From GWF2-38-69 sp965228125 (lineage in GTDB: Bacteria; Verrucomicrobiota; Lentisphaeria; Victivallales; GWF2-38-69), in the NCBI GenBank assembly GCA_965228125.1, contig OZ245791.1, positions 1,612,001-1,676,000 of the forward strand: 64,000 bases of DNA, given 5' to 3'. Each line of letters begins with the position of its first letter. The first letter of the stretch is position 1. The translations under genes were made by a program, and so were the position numbers. Under the pieces are notes generated by a model, which ran no database searches, was not told the DNA's origin, and saw nothing but the letters and a program-made list of their open reading frames with translations. Of this stretch, positions 1-7,290 are shown in pieces.

Positions 1-150
1 GTAGTAGATAATTGCCAACTCCTGAAAGATGCTCCATCAGGACGGAATGAAAATACTTTATATTACATTCATAAAATTGACGAACTTTATGATAAATTCA
101 AATCTTTTATAGCCCCAGCTTCGATTGAACTGGATTTTAAATTGGAATAA
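1..150 (+). CDS. C-terminal fragment of an unidentified protein
   Basis: An open frame enters from the left edge and stops with TAA at 148-150, giving 49 codons (VVDNCQLLKDAPSGRN... to ...IELDFKLE). It is charged, has no membrane segment, and is too short to assign. The next gene starts 2 bases after its stop, so the two are probably translated from one mRNA and may be functional partners. The start lies outside the window. Confidence 0.55.
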   Translation, partial: VVDNCQLLKDAPSGRNENTLYYIHKIDELYDKFKSFIAPASIELDFKLE

Positions 151-152
151 GT

Positions 153-884
153 ATGGAACCGTTTACAGAAAAAGTCATTCCAAGATATGCCTGTGAAGAA
201 ATCTCAAAGCTATTTCCGCCAGACATGAAACTTACAAAAAGGCCTTGGGACAGATTTCGTCCCGACTCTACTGGATGGTATTTAGTACCTTCAACGTCTG
301 TTATTTATTACAAATACGGAAAGTTGTTTTTCTCTAAGGAAAAAGAAACCTCAGATTCAATAGCTTGCGGCATATTTTTTGAAAAAGGGCTTGGCGAAAG
401 CCTTGGTTCTGTTTACTCTACCAAACAAGCCAAACCTCTGATAATGGACAAAACATGGTTTTGGCATAAATTTATTTTTGAAAGTTTAAGCAATGATTTC
501 CCACTCAAAAAGGAAAATCTGAACTTTTACGGAAATTCTGTAAATGTCAAAGTTGAGGGAGGATATGTAACAGAACCAAATTCATTTGACCCTTACAGGA
601 TGCGAATGCTTAAATGGGACAAATATGTATTCAAATATGACATAACCCAAGACATGTTTTCTATTTCTGAAAGCAGGAGAGAATCTTTTGTACTTAAACT
701 CCACCACATAAAAAGTTTTTCGGATTTCATATCTTCTCTTAAAGAACTTGAAAAGGATGAATGGCTTTGGCTTAACGTATTTATCTATTCAGAGATCAAA
801 GATGATATTTCCGATATTAAGAATAACAGTAAATTAGTTTACGACCAATTCCTCAAAAGCTGTTCACGATTGATAAAAAACTGA
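153..884 (+). CDS. Hypothetical protein, 243 aa
   Basis: A complete, well-formed frame beginning 2 bp after the preceding stop codon, which suggests translational coupling. The product is soluble, rich in aromatic and charged residues, and has no signal peptide, membrane helix or nucleotide-binding motif that I can see. I do not recognise the family. Its partner in the operon is the protein truncated at the left edge. A strong hairpin with a short T-run about 100 bp downstream probably ends the transcript. Function unknown. Confidence 0.7.
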   Translation: MEPFTEKVIPRYACEEISKLFPPDMKLTKRPWDRFRPDSTGWYLVPSTSVIYYKYGKLFFSKEKETSDSIACGIFFEKGLGESLGSVYSTKQAKPLIMDKTWFWHKFIFESLSNDFPLKKENLNFYGNSVNVKVEGGYVTEPNSFDPYRMRMLKWDKYVFKYDITQDMFSISESRRESFVLKLHHIKSFSDFISSLKELEKDEWLWLNVFIYSEIKDDISDIKNNSKLVYDQFLKSCSRLIKN

Positions 885-924
885 AATATTCTAATTTCTT
901 AAGCCTATGTCTTTTGTACTTTTT

Positions 925-971
925 ATGAGCTAAGGGGAAGTAAGGCCTCCGAAGGAGACCCAGAAGCTCAT
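925..971 (+). ncRNA. Possible structured RNA or 3'UTR element
   Basis: ATGAGCT at 925-931 pairs with AGCTCAT at 965-971. Inside it CTCC (947-950) pairs with GGAG (954-957) across a GAA loop, giving a nested hairpin immediately before the terminator-like stem at 988-1027. The segment is more GC-rich and more purine-structured than its surroundings. It could be a small RNA, a 3'UTR structure of the upstream gene or, on the other strand, the 3' end of the wtpA-like transcript. No known family is assigned. Confidence 0.25.
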
Positions 972-987
972 CGTTGAGTCAGCCACA

Positions 988-1031
988 ACTGCCCCCCTCC
1001 CTTCAAGCCTGGTTCCAGGGGGCAGTTTTCG
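988..1031 (+). terminator. Hairpin terminator between convergent genes
   Basis: AACTGCCCCC (988-997) and GGGGGCAGTT (1018-1027) form a perfect 10-bp GC-rich stem followed by TTTTC on the + strand. It lies between the + strand gene ending at 884 and the minus-strand gene ending at 1060, so it may act in both directions, though only the + strand side has a T-run. Confidence 0.6.
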
Positions 1032-1059
1032 ATTATAGATCAATTCAATAGAAACAAAA

Positions 1060-2037
1060 TTACTTTATTTGTGGTTCAGGAGAGGCAAATTGCTGTAATT
1101 CCTTAGGGATATTATCATATGTTGCATTAGGTGCTTTTATAATTGGAGTCATTCCGGAATCTTTCATTATTTTCTGTCCATTATCACCTAAAACAAATTT
1201 AACAAACTGCATAGCAGATTCTTTGTCCGGAGCATTCTTTGGTATTGTTAACCCATAAATCATAGGCGCTCCTTTTTTCATAATATGAGTCCCTGGTGTT
1301 TTTCCGCTAAGCTGCACATCGACTGTTTTATAATAATCTGAATATTTAAGACTTCCCAGATTTATCTGATCAGGAAGAACTACATATTTCAGGTGCTGTT
1401 GTTCGGCAACAGATTTGTAGATAAAAATATAATCTAATTCACCTTCCTGAAGAAGAGCCAGCAAATTCATTTCCATAGGCCTTGTCAGATGACTGTTATC
1501 TTCTATTTTTTTATAAAGATTTGGTTCTTTATAATATTCTGAGGCCAACTTCATCACAATTATTGCTTCGTAACCGCATGGGTCGTCATTAGGGTTTGAA
1601 TGACCAGTTTTAACACCCTCTTTTGAAAGGATTTTGTACCAGTTATCTGAATTTATTTCATTTGCATATTTAGATTTATCTGTATAAACAATTGACATCT
1701 GGTTTAAGTCATTCTGAATGTACCAAGAAGCATATTCAGGGATCAGGAGTTCCTGTATAACTGTATAATCAGCAGACATCATGAGGTCGCATGGTTGGTG
1801 CAGTTCTGATATTTTTCTCGCGCACATTCTGCTTCCTGCTGCTTCAAGGATAATATCTGCATTAGGGTTTTGTTTTTCATATTCTTTCTTAATTTCCAAT
1901 AATGGAGCGTTCAAACTTCCGGCGTGGAATACTATTACCTGTTCCTTTGCCTGTGCTTCAGGTTTTGTGTCAGCAAAAGAGTATCCTGCTAATACAATGG
2001 CTGTTATAAATATGCCTGTTCTGATAAATCTGCTCAT
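1060..2037 (-). CDS. wtpA: Tungstate/molybdate-type ABC transporter substrate-binding protein
   Basis: The 325-aa product has an N-terminal signal peptide (about residues 1-22, hydrophobic core then A-x-A-like SFA). Motifs typical of the WtpA/ModA oxyanion-binding family follow: FHAGSLNAP near residue 37, EAAGSRMCARKISEL near 65-80, DLMMSADY, and NDDPCGYEA near 150. The family binds tungstate or molybdate in the periplasm and hands it to a WtpB permease and WtpC ATPase. Neither partner lies next to it, so it is an orphan binding protein here, or its transporter is elsewhere. The SRMCARKISEL signature favours the WtpA branch over classical ModA. Ligand identity is inferred from the family. Confidence 0.85.
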   Translation of the reverse strand: MSRFIRTGIFITAIVLAGYSFADTKPEAQAKEQVIVFHAGSLNAPLLEIKKEYEKQNPNADIILEAAGSRMCARKISELHQPCDLMMSADYTVIQELLIPEYASWYIQNDLNQMSIVYTDKSKYANEINSDNWYKILSKEGVKTGHSNPNDDPCGYEAIIVMKLASEYYKEPNLYKKIEDNSHLTRPMEMNLLALLQEGELDYIFIYKSVAEQQHLKYVVLPDQINLGSLKYSDYYKTVDVQLSGKTPGTHIMKKGAPMIYGLTIPKNAPDKESAMQFVKFVLGDNGQKIMKDSGMTPIIKAPNATYDNIPKELQQFASPEPQIK

Positions 2038-2408
2038 GTCTCTCCTTTTTTTAGTTTAAATTTTACAAGTCAGATAAAAAAGACTAACGAATGAACCATA
2101 AATAATTTATACCGATTCCATCTTTAATTGCCATACTATATCTATAATTAAATCCCTCATAAATTGGATACTACCTTGAATTGTGTGTGTGGCAATTTAA
2201 ACAAATCGATTTAAATCTCCACAGGAATTTAATGTAAATATCTTCCCGATTCAAATGGGTCTAATACTGAGCAGATAATTGATAAACAAAGTGAAGATAA
2301 TAGAATTATGACTATCTGTTTTGTCATTTGTATAAGTGGAAAACCTGACTGTCATGGATGGATGCAGACGTCACAATTGCGCTTACTTGACCAGAAACAG
2401 AACTATTC
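2038..2408. other. Intergenic stretch without a recognisable gene
   Basis: This 371-bp AT-rich gap separates the start of the wtpA-like gene from the stop of the CoA-disulfide reductase fusion, both on the minus strand. I see no convincing frame on either strand and no match to the molybdenum-cofactor riboswitch pattern. It presumably holds the wtpA promoter and the 3'UTR of the upstream operon. Confidence 0.4.
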
Positions 2409-4823
2409 TTAAATAAATAGAGTCGTAGTGCTTTGTTCTGAAAGTGCTGCGAAGTTTGCTACGCCGGCAATTTCAATACCCTCAATAAGTTCTTCTTCTT
2501 GAATGCCCATTACATTCATAGCCATTTCACAAGCAAGGAATTCAACCCCCATGCCTTGAGCCTGTGCTATGAGCTCCGGCAGGGTTGCTACTCCTTTTTG
2601 TTTCATGACATGTTTCATCATGCCTGTTCCCATGCCCATCATGTGCATTTTAGAAAGGGCAAGTTTTTTGGCTCCACAAGGCATCATGAAACTGAACATC
2701 CTGCTTAATATGTCTTTTTTGACTGAAGGAGGATTGTCTTTTCTTAACACGTTTAAACCCCAGAAAGTAAAAAAGATTGAGACTTTGTGCCCTAGAGAAG
2801 CAAATCCTGTAGCAATAATTAATGCGGCAAGAGCTTTGTCCAGGTCATTTGAAAACAGAACGATGGAAGTTTTCTTTTCTTTTGATAAGCATGCTGTCTG
2901 CTTAATTTGGATATTTTCGCCTTTACGGATCAGCGCTACATAGGAGCAGTCAGTTTCTTTGGTCGCTGAAATAAGCTCATTTCCAGTTGACTTGCACCAT
3001 GCAGGAATGTCATTCAAAAAGCCTTTGTCATTTACAACAACTTTCAGAAGCTGGGATTGTTCCATTTTATTTAAGGCTTCTTTTACTTTTAGAATCGGGC
3101 CGGGGCATTGGAGCCCACAAGCATTTATTTCTTTATCTATTTTCAAATTATTTTCTCCCTGAAGTATATGAATTTCGGTTTTGGGTGATTTTTTAACAGG
3201 ATTAAAAAGCTTCCAAACAGCATACCCACCGCTTAAATTTTGGACTTTAAAACCGTTAACTTTTAAAATCCTTTCTGCTAAATAGCCTCTTAATCCCATC
3301 TGACAGAAAACGATAATGGATTTATCTTTTGGAAACTTTTCTAAATTATTTCTGATTTGGCCCAATGGGATATTTATCGCGCCGGGTATAGTTCCCATCA
3401 CAAACTCGTCTTCATTTCTCACGTCTACAAGATATGATTCCTTTGGAATACTATCTGAGTGTATGACTTCGCTTTTGCCATCAAGAATGTTCTCTCCGAT
3501 AAAGCCAGCAAAGTTAATCGGGTCTTTTGCAGAGCTATATGGCGGTGCATAGGCAAGTTCCAGCTCTGCCAAATCGCTAACTGTAAGGCCATTTCTTATA
3601 GCTGAAGCTATTATATCGATTTTTTTGTCAACACTTTTCAGCCCAACAATTTGTGCTCCAAGAAGTTTCCCATTTTTATCAGACAAGATTTTAATGTACA
3701 TACTTTCAGAACCGGGATAGTATGAAGCATTCGACCCTGAAACAAGGTAATATTTGAAGTATTCTGTGCCTTCGAGTTTAAGCTTTTTCTCACTTGCACC
3801 GACGCAGGCGGCAGTTAATCCAAATACTTTACATATTGCTGTGCCAAGAGACCCTTTGTATTCTTTCTTGAGACCAAAGAGATTATCTGCCGCAATCCTG
3901 CCTTGCTTGTTTGCAGGACCTGCTAACGGAATCATAGTCTGCTTGTTGAAAAGAAGATCATTGACTTCAATGGCATCACCTACGGCAAAAATGTCTGTTT
4001 CGCTTGTCTGTAGATATTTGTCTGTGACTATTCCGCCCCTTGGATTTAATTTTATTCTTGAGTTTTTCAGAAAAGCAGTATTCGGCCTAACGCCAATGGA
4101 GAGAATCAATAAAGCTGTAGTTATCTTTTCTCCTTTGTCTGTCGTAAGAATAAAATTTTTGTCATGTGTTTTCTCAATCTTGACCAAGCCGGTGTTTAAA
4201 AGGAGATTAACGCCAGAGGAAAGAGTCTCTCCTTCAAGCAAATGTCCAATTTCCTTATCGAAAGGCGGCAACAGGTGATCAGTCATTTCAATGAGAGAGG
4301 TTTTGATACCTCTTTCAATAAGATTTTCAGCAATTTCGACACCTATAAATCCTCCTCCTACTACCACGGCATCTTTAGCTCCTTGCTGCAATCTGGCAAT
4401 TATTTTATCCATGTCAGGAATCGTCCATAGTGTACAAATATCGGGGTCTTTCGAGCCTGGAATGTCAGGAATAAATGGGGAAGATCCTGGAGATAAGATT
4501 AATTTATCATAGGACTCGTAGTATTCTTTCCCTGTGTTTATATCCTTAACTGTAATTTTTTTTTCTTTCGAATTTACATCTATGACTTCGTTTTTAATTC
4601 TTACTTCAATATTTGCCCTATTTTTGAAAGATTCAGGCGTCATAACAAGCAGATCATCTCTGTCTTCAATGACATTGCCGATATGATAAGGAAGCCCGCA
4701 GTTGGCAAAAGAGACAAATTCGCCCCTTTCGAAAAGTATGATTTGGGCGTCTTCGCTATTACGCCTAGCTCTTGCTGCTGCACTTGCTCCGCCAGCGACC
4801 CCGCCGATAATTAGTATCTTCAT
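2409..4823 (-). CDS. CoA-disulfide reductase / rhodanese / TusA / DsrE four-domain fusion
   Basis: 804 aa. Residues 1 to about 445 are an FAD/NAD(P)H pyridine-nucleotide-disulfide oxidoreductase of the CoA-disulfide reductase type: dinucleotide motif GGVAGG at 7-12 and the single redox cysteine Cys42 in SFANCGLPY. About 455-545 is a rhodanese domain with Cys507 in FCQMGLRG. About 565-635 is a TusA-like sulfur carrier with Cys573 in CGLQCPGP. About 650-804 is a DsrE/DsrF-like domain with Cys765 in LACEMAMN. All four reactive cysteines are present, so the protein could pass sulfane sulfur along its own chain while reducing disulfides or polysulfides in the cytoplasm. It is the last gene of the minus-strand run, 19 bp after the CGGC-domain gene. 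The exact substrate is unknown. Confidence 0.9.
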   Translation of the reverse strand: MKILIIGGVAGGASAAARARRNSEDAQIILFERGEFVSFANCGLPYHIGNVIEDRDDLLVMTPESFKNRANIEVRIKNEVIDVNSKEKKITVKDINTGKEYYESYDKLILSPGSSPFIPDIPGSKDPDICTLWTIPDMDKIIARLQQGAKDAVVVGGGFIGVEIAENLIERGIKTSLIEMTDHLLPPFDKEIGHLLEGETLSSGVNLLLNTGLVKIEKTHDKNFILTTDKGEKITTALLILSIGVRPNTAFLKNSRIKLNPRGGIVTDKYLQTSETDIFAVGDAIEVNDLLFNKQTMIPLAGPANKQGRIAADNLFGLKKEYKGSLGTAICKVFGLTAACVGASEKKLKLEGTEYFKYYLVSGSNASYYPGSESMYIKILSDKNGKLLGAQIVGLKSVDKKIDIIASAIRNGLTVSDLAELELAYAPPYSSAKDPINFAGFIGENILDGKSEVIHSDSIPKESYLVDVRNEDEFVMGTIPGAINIPLGQIRNNLEKFPKDKSIIVFCQMGLRGYLAERILKVNGFKVQNLSGGYAVWKLFNPVKKSPKTEIHILQGENNLKIDKEINACGLQCPGPILKVKEALNKMEQSQLLKVVVNDKGFLNDIPAWCKSTGNELISATKETDCSYVALIRKGENIQIKQTACLSKEKKTSIVLFSNDLDKALAALIIATGFASLGHKVSIFFTFWGLNVLRKDNPPSVKKDILSRMFSFMMPCGAKKLALSKMHMMGMGTGMMKHVMKQKGVATLPELIAQAQGMGVEFLACEMAMNVMGIQEEELIEGIEIAGVANFAALSEQSTTTLFI

Positions 4824-4842
4824 ATAATCTCCAATAATATAT

Positions 4843-5262
4843 TTAATTTCTAGAAATGTATAAGCCTTCGGAACGGCACTTCTCTGAGTGTTCGCTTATC
4901 TTCGTGCCGTTTTTTATCTGGAGCCCTAACTTGATGCCAATTAGCTCATTTAAATAATCTATATGCGGACAAGGCGATGCATGGAAATTGTCAAACGCAA
5001 TACATGAGGACAAATGAACGACAACATCATCTTTTTCTATACCCTCACGTTTTTTCAACGTTTTAAGTAGCAGAGAAAGTTTTCTATGAACGGCTCTCCC
5101 GCAACAGCCGCCGCAGGTAAGAGTTAGACAACGGATATTTGGCTGATCTTTATATTCAGCAAATGAACCTGTTCTTTTTGTAAAAGCCTGTTCGCAAAAA
5201 AAACCCGGACATTTTTCGGTCACAATATGGCATTGAACTATTACGATATATTTGATATCCAT
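4843..5262 (-). CDS. CGGC-domain protein, putative metal/redox cysteine protein
   Basis: 139 aa with the CGGC-domain pattern: an N-terminal strand containing VQCHIVTEKCPGFFC, a central LTCGGCCGRAV, and a C-terminal SCIAF...SPCPHID block. These cysteine clusters suggest metal or thiol chemistry, but no CGGC protein has a firmly established reaction that I can cite. It lies 15 bp downstream of the phosphoglycerate mutase and 19 bp upstream of the sulfur-transfer fusion, so it is very probably co-transcribed with both. The link to sulfur handling is inferred from that neighbourhood. Confidence 0.75.
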   Translation of the reverse strand: MDIKYIVIVQCHIVTEKCPGFFCEQAFTKRTGSFAEYKDQPNIRCLTLTCGGCCGRAVHRKLSLLLKTLKKREGIEKDDVVVHLSSCIAFDNFHASPCPHIDYLNELIGIKLGLQIKNGTKISEHSEKCRSEGLYISRN

Positions 5263-5277
5263 TAAGATACCTTTCTT

Positions 5278-6486
5278 TTATTTAATATTCAGCAAAAGTT
5301 TCATAAGCTCTGCTCCCTTTATGAAGCCAAGCGAACCTTGCTGTGCAGCATTTTCAGAATACTTCTTAACTGTATCAGGTTTGATGTGGGATGACATAAT
5401 AGCCACAGGAACTAAATCTCTTGTGTGCTTTTGGAGTTTGACAGGTACAGGATGGTCTGGAAGAAGCGCATAAGAAATATCATCGACATGCTTAAGCGCT
5501 TTCAGGACAGGGCCGACTATTTTTGAATCAAAATCTTCTATTGCTTTTAATTTCAAATCAAGTCTTCCCATATGTGAACATTCATCTATCGCTTCTACAT
5601 GAAGATACACAAAATCGTGATCTTTGAGGGCATTTATTGCCGCTTCGGCCTTGCCGGCGTAGTTCGTGTCAACGAAACCTGTAGCACCAGGCACTTTTAT
5701 TATATCCATTCCGGCGCATATACCGATTCCGAATATTACATCTACAGCACTGATAATAGCGCCTTTCTTCCCTTCATACATGTCGCTGAAACTTGGAAAT
5801 GATGGATTTCTTCCAGGGCTATGCGGCCAAATTGAGCTTACAGACAAGGATTTTTGCTTTACCAGTGGATGGTCAGAAAGAAGCTTTCTGCTTTTATTGA
5901 CCAATTCGGAAAGTATTTCGACAGTGTTTGCTGCTTCTTTAGTATTGTCCAAGGCTCTATAGGCTATTTCATCTACTTTCATTCCCTGACATGAATCAGG
6001 CTTGAAACACTCTACATTGGATGAAAATTCGACTCCATGCAAAACAAGTATATTCCTGTAGCTTACGCCTGGATAAAAGGTTACTTTTTCGCTTCCCAAC
6101 TGTAATTGTATGAACTTCATAAGTTCTTCAGAGTCTGCGTTATCTATGTGTCCTGCCGAGTAATCAGTCAATATCTCATCTTTTATTGTGATTAAATTAC
6201 ATCTGAATGCAATGTCATCTTTCTCCAATTTTATGCCTTGACTTACTGCTTCAATCGGGCCTCTTCCAGGATAGAAGCGGATTAAATCATATCCAAGCAC
6301 AGACATATTAGCTACATCAGACGAGGTAGGAAATCCTTCGGGTAGAGATAAAAATAGGCCGTTAGCTCCATTTTGTGCTATGTAATCCATATTTGGAGTG
6401 TTCGCATATTCAAGAGGAGTTTTTCCTCCTAGTTCATTCAGCGGTTCATCTGCCATTCCATCTGCAAGAAAAAGTATGCTCTTCAT
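5278..6486 (-). CDS. apgM: Cofactor-independent phosphoglycerate mutase, archaeal type (ApgM family)
   Basis: 402 aa. The N-terminus LFLADGMADEP...GGKTPLEYANTPNMD and the GFPTSSDVANMSVLGYD block (metal-coordinating Asp and catalytic Ser) are diagnostic of the alkaline-phosphatase-superfamily ApgM enzymes. These interconvert 3- and 2-phosphoglycerate in glycolysis. The C-terminal metal ligands (DECSHMGRLDLK, LLPDHPVPVKLQKHT) are also present. Some bacterial members of this family have been annotated as proposed homoserine kinases. An aspartate kinase, from the same amino-acid pathway, ends at 63321, but that is far away. It is followed at 15 bp by the CGGC protein. Mutase is the better call; the alternative stays open. 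Confidence 0.85.
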   Translation of the reverse strand: MKSILFLADGMADEPLNELGGKTPLEYANTPNMDYIAQNGANGLFLSLPEGFPTSSDVANMSVLGYDLIRFYPGRGPIEAVSQGIKLEKDDIAFRCNLITIKDEILTDYSAGHIDNADSEELMKFIQLQLGSEKVTFYPGVSYRNILVLHGVEFSSNVECFKPDSCQGMKVDEIAYRALDNTKEAANTVEILSELVNKSRKLLSDHPLVKQKSLSVSSIWPHSPGRNPSFPSFSDMYEGKKGAIISAVDVIFGIGICAGMDIIKVPGATGFVDTNYAGKAEAAINALKDHDFVYLHVEAIDECSHMGRLDLKLKAIEDFDSKIVGPVLKALKHVDDISYALLPDHPVPVKLQKHTRDLVPVAIMSSHIKPDTVKKYSENAAQQGSLGFIKGAELMKLLLNIK

Positions 6487-6554
6487 GGTGTGCCCTCTTT
6501 AAAATAAAAAATATAAACAAACTCTAGCTCGGAAAAATTAATTTTAAAACTCAA

Positions 6555-7286
6555 TCACTTTCCTTTCATATACAAATTGACTTCATCCGCATATGTAGCT
6601 TCCAATTTAAATAGATTGAAATTAGTATTAATATCATAAATGTCAATGCGCTCAAAATTTTTGAGCATCTTTGCCAGCTTAAGAGAGAAAACTAAACCAA
6701 ATACCTCAACGGCAACTTTGATTAGCCACATTGCAGCATTGAATTTTATCAGTTCGACGCCTGGAATTATTCCATAGAAAGCAATTGTGCCGAAGATAAA
6801 ACTGTCAAAAAACGATGCGATAAAAGTAGAAAACACAAATCGGAAAGACATGTACTTTCCCTTGGTCTTTATCTTAAGCCTTGCCATGATATAAGAGTTG
6901 ACAGGTTCGCTTAGCAGATACGACAAGGTAGATGCTATGATAATTCTGATATTGAATCCCATTAAAGAATCGAATTTTGCATTAGTGCCGATTGCATAGC
7001 CTGGAGAAGGGAAATGGACAACTATTTGGGCATATACAAGAAAGGCAAAATTAAAAAGCAACCCTGTCCAAATGGCTCTTCTGGCAAATTTATAACCGTA
7101 AACTTCAGTTATTATATCCGACAGTATAAATGTAAAAGGAAATATCAACGTACCGGCATCTGTTGCTATAGGGCCTATTTCTATTATTCTGATGTCAAAC
7201 CAATTAGCAAGAAGAATAACAGATACATAGGCGGCCTGAAGAAACCATAAAAATTTTGGGAATTGCTTAATTTCAGAGTTAGTCAT
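6555..7286 (-). CDS. yhhQ: Queuosine precursor transporter (YhhQ/VUT family)
   Basis: 243 aa with about six membrane helices. It carries the family hallmarks: an ADWFDIR-like region (ANWFDIRIIEIGPIATDAGTLIFPFTFILSDIITEVYGYK, quoted only as its key residues D and E in the SDIITEVYG segment), SEPVNSYIMARLK, and a conserved FDSFIFG stretch. YhhQ-family proteins salvage queuine or preQ precursors across the inner membrane for tRNA queuosine synthesis. The start lies 4 bp after the stop of the large Hsp70 gene, so the two are almost certainly co-transcribed. No preQ1 riboswitch can fit in that gap. Confidence 0.85.
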   Translation of the reverse strand: MTNSEIKQFPKFLWFLQAAYVSVILLANWFDIRIIEIGPIATDAGTLIFPFTFILSDIITEVYGYKFARRAIWTGLLFNFAFLVYAQIVVHFPSPGYAIGTNAKFDSLMGFNIRIIIASTLSYLLSEPVNSYIMARLKIKTKGKYMSFRFVFSTFIASFFDSFIFGTIAFYGIIPGVELIKFNAAMWLIKVAVEVFGLVFSLKLAKMLKNFERIDIYDINTNFNLFKLEATYADEVNLYMKGK

Positions 7287-7290
7287 AGTT

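Noticed and set aside
925..971. Glutamine riboswitch call for the structured segment
   Set aside because: Only a short core-like string matches; one stem is missing and no downstream gene on that strand would be regulated.
3754..4278. 174-codon + strand frame opposite the CoA-disulfide reductase
   Set aside because: It lies wholly antisense to a domain with conserved motifs, has atypical composition and no ribosome site.
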